Shown here: piece after piece, positions 51,130-61,377 of the stretch
How the letters are laid out: each line of letters starts with the position of its first letter
How positions within the stretch are numbered: position 1 is the first letter of the stretch
Source: Perkinsela sp. pyNocScin1
Lineage: Eukaryota > Euglenozoa > Kinetoplastea > Prokinetoplastida > Perkinselidae
Direction of reading: 5' to 3'
Length of the DNA stretch: 64,000 bases
NCBI GenBank assembly: GCA_964019655.1
Contig: CAXHTR010000004.1
Span: 620,001-684,000 of the forward strand
The notes under the pieces: model-generated
Database searches by the model: none
What the model was told of the DNA's origin: nothing
What the model saw: the letters and a program-made list of their open reading frames with translations, nothing else
Program-made: the position numbers and the translations under genes

Positions 51130-52554
51130 TCATTCGTCTTGATTCGTTTGATTTGATTGCTTGCTGAGATTGGAGTTCAAAATCGCTTCCAACGGGTACA
51201 CAATAGGATTCCCTGTTGAGTACACGCGCACGCCCGATGGCTCTTTTTTGACCCTTGTCAGCTGATTGTCTGAAATATCGATTGTATCCAAGTGGCCTGC
51301 ATTTTTCAGGTTAACTGTCCCCGAAAAAGCATTTCTCGCAGCGTGCAGCTCAACAAGAGTGTGTGGAAGGCTTTGCAGATTCATAGATCCGCAAAATTGA
51401 TTTTCATTGACAAAGATCGTCTCGAGATTCATCGGCAGGCTGCAGAAGTTGAGCTCCCCCGAAAAGCGATTCTTGGACAGATCGAGCCATGTTAGTGCTC
51501 TGGGAAGGTGGTCTGTGATGACTGTTCCCTCAAATTCGTTCTCGCAGAGTATAAGCTCATCGAGGTCATCCGCTGTCAGCTTGTCGAACGCAAAGGTTCC
51601 AATATACTCGCCCCTTTCAAGTGAAAGCCGCACAAGGTCGCGAGGCAAAACCGAAGCATCAACTTGGCCACCGAAAGTGCAAAAGTCGAGATCGAGACGT
51701 TGAAGATTTTCTGGAAGTGCTGCAAAGTGAAAGCTGCCAGTGAGGGCGCATCCACTGAAAGATATTTCTTCCAGGTCTTGTGGAAAGGATGGTATGCTTA
51801 TTCGACCTGAAAGCCGAGCGTCTACCTCTGTTCCAAAATCGAGCTTTTTGAGGGAAGGTGGTGGGCTGGGCATCGTGATTCCACCGGTAAACGCATTGCC
51901 CCCGAGCATCAAATCTTCGAGCGCTGGTCCGAGGGATTCCATATCAAGCGTTCCAGTGAGGCCCGCCTGAAACGCAGAAAACTTCCGCAACGTCTGCGGT
52001 AAGCCCGCCAGATCAAGCGTACCCCCGAGATTGTTCAGAGATATGTCGATGTGCGTTATTTTCGGTGGAAATTGCGTGCAATCGACAGACCCGTGGAATT
52101 TGTTCACTTTTACATTAAATTTGATGAGTGAGCGCGGAAGATCTGCTGTTTGCAGCTTTCCTTCAAATAAATTGAACATGACGGAAAGCTTTTGGAGATT
52201 CGGCGGTAGGTCCTTGAAGTCGAGATTGCCAGTGAATTGGGTATATATCAGGGTTATCCGGAGAACTGTGGTCGGTAAGAAAGCAAATCGAACGCTTCCA
52301 CCGATTTTCGAGGTATCATCGAGCGCCCTACGCTCTACACGGATTCCGATGATATTTTCCGCTTCATCGTCCATTTCTATGTTATCCCACTCGTCGACGT
52401 CGAGAAAGTTGCCCTTGTCGTCCTGAAAGAGCGCTTTGTTCATGATACCGTCGACAAAGATCTCCATTCGGGCCTGGTCAGAAAGAAGCGACGGTTCGAG
52501 GCGGCTGAGGTGCTTATCTGTGTCTGGTGAGACAATGAAGTGGATGAGTTGCAT
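51130..52554 (-). CDS. Type A LRR protein, about 14 repeats
   Basis: 474 aa. Leader MQLIHFIVSPD, cap LLSDQARMEIFVDGI, core EWDNIEMDDEA in which G-V is lost. About 14 LRRs, for example LPPNLQKLSVMFNLFEGKL. One repeat carries an insertion (TEVDARLSGRI), and another is bent by LTADDLDELIL. It ends in a tail rich in Asn and Gln (NSNLSKQSNQTNQDE) unique to this gene. Large members like this are scattered among small ones. Confidence 0.9.
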   Translation of the reverse strand: MQLIHFIVSPDTDKHLSRLEPSLLSDQARMEIFVDGIMNKALFQDDKGNFLDVDEWDNIEMDDEAENIIGIRVERRALDDTSKIGGSVRFAFLPTTVLRITLIYTQFTGNLDFKDLPPNLQKLSVMFNLFEGKLQTADLPRSLIKFNVKVNKFHGSVDCTQFPPKITHIDISLNNLGGTLDLAGLPQTLRKFSAFQAGLTGTLDMESLGPALEDLMLGGNAFTGGITMPSPPPSLKKLDFGTEVDARLSGRISIPSFPQDLEEISFSGCALTGSFHFAALPENLQRLDLDFCTFGGQVDASVLPRDLVRLSLERGEYIGTFAFDKLTADDLDELILCENEFEGTVITDHLPRALTWLDLSKNRFSGELNFCSLPMNLETIFVNENQFCGSMNLQSLPHTLVELHAARNAFSGTVNLKNAGHLDTIDISDNQLTRVKKEPSGVRVYSTGNPIVYPLEAILNSNLSKQSNQTNQDE

Positions 52555-52909
52555 TTAATTTGCTATTGATTTATGATCTCTAAGTACACACAATTGACCG
52601 AGACAGGTGAGGTATCAGCCTTTAAACGTTTCCACTTTGAGCAATCACTTTGACTTTATTTACTTTTTGTAATCCGGGAACACAACTGTATTACGTGAGC
52701 AGCTTTTTACAGGCTTACCCAGCACAATAATTCTCGGAATTCTTTCTAGAAGATCCCCAGAGTCATTTGGAAATGATAAAATGAAGATGAAGTGACGAAA
52801 TGAAGATAAATTTGACTTAAGCCTCACTGTATGCTTGAGTACTGCTGCTTAATAATGACTGCTTCATAAATTCAGGATCTCATATTTCAAAGTTTTGCGT
52901 CTTTAATTT
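52555..52909. other. Intergenic, nothing recognised
   Basis: AT-rich spacer between minus-strand genes. Confidence 0.45.
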
Positions 52910-53818
52910 CTATCCATACTTGAGTAATCCAAATTTCCCATCGTCAGAGTCACTCGACGATGAGCAAGCAGGATTGTCATTCAGCCAAAGACCATCTGGC
53001 TCATAGGCCTCACCGTCCGGGGTCACTAGCCTCCCGCGGAATATGCTATCGATCTCAAAGCACGCGAACTTTGCACCGTGTTCAACAGTCACATAATCCC
53101 CGTCAAAATCGTTATCACTCAGCACGAGGTACTGCAGGCTATGGGGTAGCTGGCACGCTATGATCTCTCCGCGCAGTAAGTTACCTGACAACTTGAGCTC
53201 ACGTAGACCTTCCGGGAGCCCAGAGAGTGAAATTGTCCCTGAAAATTTGTTCTTCGTTGCGATAAATAGTGTAGTTTGCCTCGGAAGCGCTGGCAGGTCC
53301 AAGCTGCCTGTAAAACGGTTGAATGGAATACCTATATATTCTATCGTCTCCGGAAGCCCTCCGATGGTGAATGGCCCTTTGAAGCGACTTTCCTTGATAT
53401 CCATGTGCACGAGCCCCCTGGGCAGCTTTTCGGTCGACACAGTTCCCCTCAGCTTCATGCAGATGATCGAAATATGCTTCACGCTCGCTGGGCAGTACTG
53501 CAGATCAATCTCACCACCTTTATCAAAAGAGTTACGCTCAATCGTTCGTGGAATATTTCTGCCCATCTGCGTCGCTCGGAACAGGTCTCGGAGGCTTCGC
53601 CCCATCATTTGTATGTGCGTCATGCTCCCAGCAGCGTCAAAGGTGAAGATTGACCACTTTTCGATCTCGATGAAGTTGTCTTCTGCGTCTTTAGCGATGC
53701 TGACTTCGGCAAGATTTTGGACAAGGAGCTCAATGAGCGCTTGCTGCGGGAGTGAATCTGTGTTGAATCGACCGACAGAGTCGCTGTCCGCTGTTTGGAG
53801 CAGGCACAAGAGTTGCAT
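52910..53818 (-). CDS. Type A LRR protein, relative of 31554-32408
   Basis: 302 aa from the ATG at 53818; the long upstream frame has no family match. Leader MQLLCLLQTAD, cap SLPQQALIELLVQNL, core KWSIFTFDAAG in which G-V is replaced as in the gene at 31554. GGEIDLQYCPASV leads into about six LRRs such as LPRGLVHMDIKESRFKGPF. The C-terminus is acidic and Ser-rich (ACSSSSDSDDGKF). The shared cap and ending (DNDFDG, then a ...F..FEID motif) link it to 31554-32408. Confidence 0.9.
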   Translation of the reverse strand: MQLLCLLQTADSDSVGRFNTDSLPQQALIELLVQNLAEVSIAKDAEDNFIEIEKWSIFTFDAAGSMTHIQMMGRSLRDLFRATQMGRNIPRTIERNSFDKGGEIDLQYCPASVKHISIICMKLRGTVSTEKLPRGLVHMDIKESRFKGPFTIGGLPETIEYIGIPFNRFTGSLDLPALPRQTTLFIATKNKFSGTISLSGLPEGLRELKLSGNLLRGEIIACQLPHSLQYLVLSDNDFDGDYVTVEHGAKFACFEIDSIFRGRLVTPDGEAYEPDGLWLNDNPACSSSSDSDDGKFGLLKYG

Positions 53819-54423
53819 TTGAAATTGAATGTTAACAAAAAGATTGATATCGTATACAGATCGAAAGCTTTGCGCCCTTTTCCTAAAAAGGACGCCAAAA
53901 CTGTGCAAAAGCAGTTCATTGTGAACATTCAAAGCTCATCAACTGTCGTGAAAGTATTCAATTCCTTTCTCCACGTGTAACTAGATATGGCGCTGACATC
54001 ACGTACGGAGCTGGGCTTCAATGAAAGAGTATCTTCCCATTTGGGTAAAAAGCACCTTTCTGATAACGTCTCGAAAAAAAAATGTGAATGGAGTAAGGGG
54101 TGGAGAATCCTTAAGTATGAAGAATCATTGATCAGCAGAAAGAAGTGGCAGCTTTTCTTCGAACACGTAGTAAATCAAGTCGATCGATTTAATTTAGCTT
54201 AAGAACTAGTTTACGTCATGATGCCTTTGCAAAAAGCCTTTGGGCACATAGTGGAAGAAAACGGGCATCGAAATATGGGAGAGCTACAGCAACCCTGGTG
54301 AAGATTTCGTAAATTATCTCATTCATGCGTCGTAAAGTACTCAATTAAGAATAGGAAGCGAAGATTGCAAGCGCAAAATTTTTCACATTTTCTACAAAGC
54401 GATTGTTCACACGCAAAGCGACT
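53819..54423. other. Intergenic, nothing recognised
   Basis: Spacer upstream of a minus-strand gene. A plus-strand open frame at 53987-54202 is unrelated to the family. Confidence 0.45.
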
Positions 54424-55101
54424 CTAATTGCTGCTTGAAGGGCATCGCATCAGTGTGAATGCGAATATCTGCTTTTTTTCGTCAACGCACCGGATTTTCG
54501 GGCTCCTACTTTTTCCATGAATTTGCACCTCGGCGAGCTTCTTTGGAAGCTCTGCGCTCACCACAAGAACCTCGTCTATCTTGCTTTCCGTGACATAAAC
54601 CCTGACGAGGCTCTGAGGGAGGTCTTTGAGCACAATAACTCCTGAAAACGCGTTCTTCTGAAGCCCAAGAAGGGCAATCTTCCGGGGCAGCGTGTGGAGT
54701 GCGAGCGATCCATGCAGCTTGCACGAGACAAAACGGCATATTTTTATTGCCTGTGGCAGAAGGGCAGTGCGCAGTTCCGAGTTGATAGGAAAAAGCGTTA
54801 CCACCACTGTTTCGACTGTGCTCGGCAGCCAGTCGATGCTCATTCGAAAGTGCAGCTGGGAGACTTTCAAACGCACAGACGTGATGATACCATCAGTGCA
54901 GTTGACACCAGTCCTTTCACACGGATTCTGTACGTTTCCGTTTGTAAGAATATTCGTAATGTGATCGTCGTACGCTTCCGCGTCGTCCCCATGAATGCCA
55001 AAAAATTTGCGCATGGCTGTCAGTTGCATAGCTTGGGATGAAATCGATAGACTTCCATCGGAGGTCTGAGCAGGAACACAGTGCAGGAGAAGTTGGAGCA
55101 T
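54424..55101 (-). CDS. Type B LRR protein, tandem copy 1
   Basis: 225 aa. Leader MLQLLLHCVPAQT, then QAMQLTAMRKFFGIHGDD, core C-E-R-T-G-V-N-C, where the conserved Trp is Arg-Thr. About four LRRs (LPRKIALLGLQKNAFSGVI). The end AELPKKLAEVQIHGKSRSP parallels that of the 5'-partial gene at 2-721 (AELPKKITYVFLDDG). It is similar in plan to the next gene, 75 bp away. Confidence 0.9.
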   Translation of the reverse strand: MLQLLLHCVPAQTSDGSLSISSQAMQLTAMRKFFGIHGDDAEAYDDHITNILTNGNVQNPCERTGVNCTDGIITSVRLKVSQLHFRMSIDWLPSTVETVVVTLFPINSELRTALLPQAIKICRFVSCKLHGSLALHTLPRKIALLGLQKNAFSGVIVLKDLPQSLVRVYVTESKIDEVLVVSAELPKKLAEVQIHGKSRSPKIRCVDEKKQIFAFTLMRCPSSSN

Positions 55102-55175
55102 TTGATATTCAGATAACTATAAAATATTAATTTCATAAGCATTTCAGTCAAAACTTCAATAGTGCTTGTCGGACC

Positions 55176-55862
55176 TCAATCGTGGAAACTTCCATCCCCT
55201 TCTTCGTAGTATCTCGCCAAATGACCACTGTGTACCCGCTTGTCAACTTTCTTTCCATCCACGCATACGAGATTTACCCGGCCTTCTCTGCGGTTGATGT
55301 GCACCTCTTTCAGCGCCTTTGAGAGATCAGAGTTCACCACATACACAGTTTCGATCAAACTTCCCGCAATGTACAAGCCTATGAGACGTTCTGGGAGGTT
55401 CTGTACGTGTATAACCCCCGTGAAAGCGTTCCCGTTGAGCACAAGGAGCTTCAGCGAGCGCGGTAACTTTTCGATCGCGAGGGATCCGTGCAGGTGGCAT
55501 GACACGATGCGACACGTTATCAGCTTTTTGGGGAGGCACGCAGTCCGTAAACATGTGCAGATGGATACGTGCGATATACGGATTTTTTCTGTGCTATTGG
55601 GCAACCAATCAAGGTTGAGCTTGAAAGGTCCGAATGCGCCATCAGCTCTGAAAGCTGTGACAGCACCACGCGTGCACGTGACCCCACGCCATCGGCACGG
55701 GTTATCAACAAATATCCCATTAGTGAGGAGCGTGAAGTCAGATTCCAGGTACGGATGGTTCTTGATTCCATCGTTCATCCCAAAGAACTTGCACATGGCT
55801 TCGAACTGCATAGATTGGATTGTGGGTCGATGTAATGCATCAGCGGTAAGCAGGAAAAGCAT
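55176..55862 (-). CDS. Type B LRR protein, tandem copy 2
   Basis: 228 aa. Leader MLFLLTAD, FEAMCKFFGMNDG, core C-R-W-R-G-V-T-C. About four LRRs (LPRSLKLLVLNGNAFTGVI) and the end NSDLSKALKEVHINRREGR, followed by VDKRVHSGHLARYYEE. This is the clearest reference member for type B; the broken or truncated type B genes here were aligned to it. Confidence 0.92.
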   Translation of the reverse strand: MLFLLTADALHRPTIQSMQFEAMCKFFGMNDGIKNHPYLESDFTLLTNGIFVDNPCRWRGVTCTRGAVTAFRADGAFGPFKLNLDWLPNSTEKIRISHVSICTCLRTACLPKKLITCRIVSCHLHGSLAIEKLPRSLKLLVLNGNAFTGVIHVQNLPERLIGLYIAGSLIETVYVVNSDLSKALKEVHINRREGRVNLVCVDGKKVDKRVHSGHLARYYEEGDGSFHD

Positions 55863-55993
55863 TTGTTATTCTATAACTGAAAGGATATATTCAAGTGATT
55901 GCGTGATGATTTATCGAACGCTACCATCTCAGTCAATATAAATCTCCTGATTCATGTACACTTTGCTTAATCAAGTAGGTTACGATCATCTCG

Positions 55994-56746
55994 CTACAGC
56001 GCCTCATAACCTTCCGTCTCAAAGAGCGGATTGGTAAGTAAGGGGTCTTTTATCTTTTTCAGCCGAATTCGAAGGCTCATTGGAGACTTATCAAGTGAGA
56101 TGTACTTGACGTTCCCAAAAGCTCGATCAAAGAACCCCCACTGAAAGCGCTTAGGAAGGCAATTTGCGGAACCGTACACGCGATCAATGCGGTTACCCGA
56201 CATGTCGATTTCGCGGATATTTGGTGGAAGGCGCTCGAGAGACACAAAACCTGAAATCATGTTTCGAGGTAGCTTAAGCACTTTGAGGCTGTCCGGCAGG
56301 CAGCCGAGGTCGACACCTCCTTCGATATTCGAGGATGCTAGCTCAAGGGTATGCAGGTGTTTTGGTAATAATCGTGTGTCAAGGGGTGATGTCACGACCT
56401 GGTTCGCCATTGAGACGTGAACGAGGGAGCCTGGAAGCCACTTGATGTAAACTTTGGGAGTTTTTTTCGTATTCCACGTAATGTTCGTAACGTCCCCATT
56501 CGTGCATGTGACGCCCTCCCATCCGCATATGAAATGAAGAACACCCTTCATAGGATACGGTGGCCTTGGAGGCTTTGCTGTTTTCGCTCGGGAGAATTGG
56601 CGTGGATGAAAGCCAAACAGGCTGAACATGAGATTTTGCTGATACTTTTTTGATGGTGCTTCCACAGGTACCTCTCTCAGGTCTGTTAAGGTCATCGTGT
56701 CGTCTGCTGCACAAAAAGCCGGCACTAGAGGCAGAATTAAGAGCAT
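55994..56746 (-). CDS. Type B LRR protein
   Basis: 250 aa. Leader MLLILPLVPAFCAAD is fairly long and ends in C-A-A-D, a plausible cleavage context. A long stretch (KYQQNLMFSLFGFHPRQF) leads to the core C-G-W-E-G-V-T-C. About four LRRs such as LPDSLKVLKLPRNMISGFV and LPPNIREIDMSGNRIDRVY. The end is basic and non-repetitive. Third member of a type B tandem run. Confidence 0.9.
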   Translation of the reverse strand: MLLILPLVPAFCAADDTMTLTDLREVPVEAPSKKYQQNLMFSLFGFHPRQFSRAKTAKPPRPPYPMKGVLHFICGWEGVTCTNGDVTNITWNTKKTPKVYIKWLPGSLVHVSMANQVVTSPLDTRLLPKHLHTLELASSNIEGGVDLGCLPDSLKVLKLPRNMISGFVSLERLPPNIREIDMSGNRIDRVYGSANCLPKRFQWGFFDRAFGNVKYISLDKSPMSLRIRLKKIKDPLLTNPLFETEGYEAL

Positions 56747-56872
56747 AATTGATAAATTGTAAATGCGGATATAAATGAAAATAATAATGATAGAAATGTT
56801 CGCATACAGACTATTTACTACAACTTCTTATTCATCTGATACTTCTCTTACACATTGATAAAATTACACATT

Positions 56873-57643
56873 CTACGTCACAATACGACGACTCTTACAA
56901 ATACGGCTGCCATTTGAATCAAAGACTGCATCTATCGCGTTTCCAGAGACGTCTATTTTCGTTCTGTCACCCATTGGTCCAACATGGAGCTCAGACTGAG
57001 CGAACCTATTGCCGTTCAGTATAATACCTCTGATTCCCTTCGGTATATGCGACAGATCTAAACGCCCCGAAAATAGGTTGTCTTCGCAGCGGAGAAGCGT
57101 CAATTCATTGGAAAGAGACGTTAAGTCTAGACTGCCGCAGAATTTATTGGCCCCGATATTGAAAATTCGGACTTGCTTTGGAAGCGCAGGTAGATCTATA
57201 GATCCGCTAAATGAGTTCTCAAAGAGAATGATAACACCGATTTTGTTAGAGAAGCCACTGACATCGACTGATCCATGAAAAAGATTTGATCGCAGCATGA
57301 GCTCAAGTAGGGACGGCGGAAGTGATGCCGAATCAAGAGTGCCCTCTATGTTGTTGTACGGAGATTCAAAGCATCGAATGGAGAATGGCAAGAATTCTAA
57401 TCGCATTGTACCCTCAAGCTCATGATCTCGCCACTCGATGTGATCAACTTCTCCATCTTTATTCAGCTTAACGCCGCTCCAGCCTTCGATCGGGAAGTAT
57501 CCATTTGCATCGCCAAATGTTCCCCAGTAGTGATACATAGGCATTTCTGCAATCAGAAGTTCCATTAAAGATTGTTGCGAGAAGCTTTCTTTACTAACAC
57601 GACTTAGATTCGAGCTGTCCACAGTGAGAAGTAAAATCAGCAT
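56873..57643 (-). CDS. Type A LRR protein, six repeats
   Basis: 256 aa. Leader MLILLLTVD, cap SFSQQSLMELLIAEM, core GWSGVKLNKDG without cysteines. Six LRRs including FSNKIGVIILFENSFSGSI and a YNNIEGTL first repeat. The C-cap is KIDVSGNAIDAVFDSNG. It borders the second divergent strand-switch region. Confidence 0.92.
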   Translation of the reverse strand: MLILLLTVDSSNLSRVSKESFSQQSLMELLIAEMPMYHYWGTFGDANGYFPIEGWSGVKLNKDGEVDHIEWRDHELEGTMRLEFLPFSIRCFESPYNNIEGTLDSASLPPSLLELMLRSNLFHGSVDVSGFSNKIGVIILFENSFSGSIDLPALPKQVRIFNIGANKFCGSLDLTSLSNELTLLRCEDNLFSGRLDLSHIPKGIRGIILNGNRFAQSELHVGPMGDRTKIDVSGNAIDAVFDSNGSRICKSRRIVT

Positions 57644-59674
57644 TCTTATGATTTGCTTAAAAAAGAATCTCTTTAAGAGCTTTTCGAACCAAGCGTTAGT
57701 TATCTCACAGTCTAATCACCATAAATTACAAACTTTGTATAAACTTATCTCTACAATGCTTCTCTTCTGTATTCCTTTCTTGCATCGAAAATTACCGAGA
57801 AATTAGCGATAGAAACTTGCATTATGTGAAATAGTCTAGGAAAGCGAATTCTAAGACCCTTCTCATGTAGAAATTCGCTCACTACTATTTATGCAGCATT
57901 GAAATGGATTGCTTTGCAGATGTATCGACACTTACTAGTTACAAAGAATCAACTTAGTCTAATTCGAAGTTCAAGGAAAAACCCGGGATGACATTTTTAT
58001 CGTTACAAAATTATCGGCCCACCTTTTTTGCGAAATAAGTGTAACGATAAAAGTTTCACTTTGTAAAGATAATAAAGTACCTAATGATCGGGTGTCCCCC
58101 CATTTGTAACGATTAATTTTTCACCTATTTTCGGGGCCGAAAACATGTAACGATAAAAAAGTACCTGATTCTTTTGGGCTGCTAGGAGGGCTACCCGGGC
58201 TGTTAGAACGGAAAAGAGAGAAAAGGTTAAAGCCAGGGCCAAGCACCGGGTGTAGCCCGGTGCGTCCAACGCCTGCTGCGAAGCTGGTATGGACTGCGGT
58301 GAAGCCCGGCAGCAGGGAAAGCGCCGCAGGCGGGGGGGGGGCTCGGGGCCGGAACGGCCCCGAAATCAAAATCCGAGCACTGCAGATAGCCGCGCTTGCA
58401 TTAGGCCGCTTGCAAGAGCGTCGGCTATTGGGTGATCTGAGCACCTATGTAAAGGGGAGCCTGAGTGACTTCTGATGATCCTTCTGGCACAGCTCTCTGA
58501 GGGCTGTTGCGCAGTGCTTTCTGCTGCTTCCGAAGCCCGCGGAAGTACTGCTTGGAAGGTCTCTACACAAGACTTTTGCTTTCCAGGGCCGCGAAGGCAA
58601 TGAACTTTTGGAGGCGTTGGCATTCCTCAATCTCTGAATCAAATTTTGTAACGATAATTTCTTCCCTAGTTTTTAGGCCTTTATCCCTGCAATGATTAAA
58701 AAGTACTTCATGTAACGATTAAAAAGTTCCTAATTTTCCGTTGTAACGATAATTATTTCCCATTTTTCCGGCTATTTTTCGTGTAACGATAAAAAGTTAC
58801 TTCGTGTAGCGATAAAAAGGTACCTACGGGAAATTGGCAGGGAATTTTGGTCACCCACTAGTTTAGTAAAAAAGAAAATCGCTTTCCTCACGGCATATCT
58901 GCAAGTGATGTATCATAAAGACAGCAATCCTATTCGTATAAAATTATACGGAGAATACTTGGTTAATCTCATGGGTTCGCCGCCCATATCCCTAGGATCC
59001 TTTTAATATTCTACGAACGAACTCAGGTTCTCAATCCCGATTACTCTCCAATAATCCTCTTGTACGCGAGAGCTCTCAATGCACTCCTGATAGCCGATAC
59101 ATAAGAATATTCTCAGGTGAACTTGCATTCATCATTGATATCTATGACAAAAGGAACTTATTCCTCTGCGAATAGTTTCTCGCAGTGAAGAGGATAGCAA
59201 TGAATTCATGATATGGTGCGATACATCGGAAAAAGAGGTGATTATATTAGTTTCTATTAGATTCCAGCAGCTGCGGAAAAGCTCATCAGGTTGCATTTAC
59301 TTCACTCAAGGTGGAAGAAGATTTCTTCAATCACTAATGCGATGTGCTATCAGTGTACGCTTTAGTAAATGAAAATTATGCACGAAAAAGCTTATTTCCA
59401 TATGGAGGTCTTTTTTCTTTCACAATACATCTCAAATACCGAGAGCCTATATGTAGTCTTTCCACTGATGCCTGTTCATTCATCAAGAGTGCTCTTCTAG
59501 ATCTTCTAAACTACGATCAGAGAATCCATGAAACAAGATACATGGAAAAGAAACTGTAATTTCACACATCTCACACATCGTTAGGAACGATTTGCGAACT
59601 AGTAAAATCCTGATGAAGAGAAGTGACTCTTAGTATCTTCACGGTTTAAAAGAGAAGTATTCGATATTTTTTAA
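57644..59674. other. Divergent strand-switch region with an insert
   Basis: 2.03 kb between a minus-strand and a plus-strand gene start. It holds the repeat-bounded element 57982-58830 plus AT-rich flanks with no gene recognised. Confidence 0.6.
57982..58830. mobile_element. Repeat-bounded element with GC-rich core
   Basis: The ends CCCGGGATGACATTTTTATC and GATAAAAAGG...CTACGGG form an imperfect inverted repeat. TGTAACGATAA-like motifs occur about nine times: near 58000 (inverted), 58031, 58106, 58147, 58637, 58711, 58741, 58781 and 58805. Between the two clusters, 58180-58620 is markedly GC-rich (for example a ggcgggggggggg run and ggggccggaacggcccc), unlike any neighbour. No target duplication or transposase is clear. 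It may be a non-autonomous transposon that picked up foreign DNA, or a replication or centromere-like sequence. Confidence 0.6.
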
Positions 59675-60343
59675 ATGTTCAAAGCCCTGGCTCTCTTTAC
59701 TGCTGACGCTCATCTTGGCCGTGTGGACATTGCCTCGCTTCCACAGCATACGTGCATGGAGATGCTCGTCGATCTCATCCCTGAGAAAGGGGCATTCCAG
59801 AACAAAGAAGGTGCATACAGAGATATCAAGACATGGATCGGTGTACGATTGAATTATGATAGTGAAGTGACGCAGATCGCCTGGGCGGGCTTTCGTGGCA
59901 GTGGTTTTTTTAAGGGTGGTCATATCCAGCTCGACTTTCTTCCCGGCACGCTTATCGATTTTGCTTGCGAACGAAGTAAGCTGACAGGAACTCTCGATAC
60001 TGGTCGTTTACCGAGAGTCATGCGCCGACTATCACTCAGTGGGAACCAGCTGAGCGGGACACTCGACATGCCTAGTCTCCCGAGGCATATGGAGACGTTC
60101 AAAGTCAGTAGCAATCAATTTTCGGGGAGCATAGACCTCCGAGACCTCCCGGAGACTATTCGCTATATCATGCTCTTCAACAACCTGCTCACGGGAAACG
60201 CCGTGGCTGAAAATCTACCAGACGGTCTTGAGCGAATTCGTTTGTACGGCAACGCTATCACGCACTTGGTCGACGGGAAAGGCAAAGCGCTGGAAGATGA
60301 GCGCGTTGTTCTTGTGAAGGATGAAATAAAAGTACTAGTAGTA

Positions 60344-60349
<6 letters not shown>
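59675..60349 (+). CDS. Type A LRR protein, five repeats
   Basis: 224 aa, one of the shortest intact type A genes. Leader MFKALALFTAD, cap SLPQHTCMEMLVDLI, core TWIGVRLNYDS without cysteines, then five LRRs (LPRHMETFKVSSNQFSGSI). The end is IRLYGNAITHLVDGKGK. Its stop TAG is the first unit of an adjoining AGT microsatellite. Confidence 0.92.
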
Positions 60350-60376
<27 letters not shown>

Positions 60377-60383
60377 AAGAAGA
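60345..60383. repeat. (AGT)n microsatellite at a stop codon
   Basis: About ten AGT/TAG units followed by AGA units, starting at the stop codon of the preceding gene. Length changes would not alter the protein because the first TAG in phase remains. Confidence 0.85.
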
Positions 60384-60642
60384 AATAGCGCAGAGATATG
60401 AATACATGCAGATTGATTAATTTTAAAAGTTGGGCGGGCATATAATTGGCTTGATACCTGGTGAGGTCGACACTTCATTACTTAATTTCAAATGAAGCAT
60501 ACAGATATAAAATTTCGCACGAGACGACACATAACTAACTAATCAAAGAGTGAGAAGTACGTAGTAGCTCAGGAGTGACTTCATTCTCTATTAAGTCTGC
60601 TCAATTATAACTTACTTTCGTTTTACTAGATTGAAAGCGCAT

Positions 60643-61377
60643 ATGACGAGCACAGAGCCGGAATTTATTATCCCAGCGGCCTTCTATTCAAAAATAGACA
60701 CAGATCCAGCTGCGAAGTTTGTGCCGCTCGTTAGGGAAGCGCTCGAGAAAAAAGACCTCGAGAAAGCGATCGAACAGGCGAATGAATGCAAAGCCGTTCG
60801 ATACGATGAGTTTGATAAAAGCTTCAAAACTTGCTGGGAGTCCATCCGAAAGTTCATTCACGAAGAGTGTGCGGCGCGCCGCTTTTTGACATACACGCAT
60901 GATGGTGAGTTTGTCAACACGACTGGATGCGACAACCCGGTCTTCTTCTCCCTCGATTACGCCTTTGAGATCCTCAAAATGAGTGAGCTCACGTTCAACG
61001 GTAAAGACATCATGGCGCTTTTCCCACAGGTCCGGCCCACGGAAAAAATGCGCGAGATCATTTACACCGAAATGCGAATGTGGGACGAAAAGGAAATACG
61101 AATAAAAGAAAAAATCAAACAAGCCAAAGAGGTTGCCGCACAAGCGGAAGAGATCATTGCAGAGAATGAAGCTAAAGCCGCAAGTATAGAGAAGCCAAAG
61201 GACTATCCTGGCTTCACGCGAGTCAACGCTGATGAATACTGGCGAAAAGAGATGCTGACTACAGAAGACAGCGAGTACTCCTCAGATTCTGAGCACTTTG
61301 AACGATTCAGCATTCAAGGCGAAGTTCCTGGAATACAATTGATAGTGAATACTGATGACCCGGACTTTGTCATATGA
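60643..61377 (+). CDS. Unrecognised charged protein, not LRR
   Basis: 244 aa from the ATG at 60643; the frame begins at 60631 with TTG. There is no hydrophobic leader and no LRR. It is rich in Glu and Lys. Residues 20-60 are helical in character (LVREALEKKDLEKAIEQANE), and residues 145-190 look like a coiled coil (KEKIKQAKEVAAQAEEIIAE). An acidic Ser stretch (TTEDSEYSSDSEHFE) lies near the C-terminus. The composition suggests a cytosolic or nuclear protein. It is the only intact gene here outside the LRR family and the transposon; I do not recognise its family. Confidence 0.8.
   Translation: MTSTEPEFIIPAAFYSKIDTDPAAKFVPLVREALEKKDLEKAIEQANECKAVRYDEFDKSFKTCWESIRKFIHEECAARRFLTYTHDGEFVNTTGCDNPVFFSLDYAFEILKMSELTFNGKDIMALFPQVRPTEKMREIIYTEMRMWDEKEIRIKEKIKQAKEVAAQAEEIIAENEAKAASIEKPKDYPGFTRVNADEYWRKEMLTTEDSEYSSDSEHFERFSIQGEVPGIQLIVNTDDPDFVI

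Noticed and set aside
53987-54202. 71-codon plus-strand frame upstream of a minus-strand gene
   Set aside because: No similarity to anything else here and no supporting context.
58121-58623. Open frames on both strands in the GC-rich core
   Set aside because: GC-rich DNA opens frames by chance; translations are low-complexity and unrecognisable.
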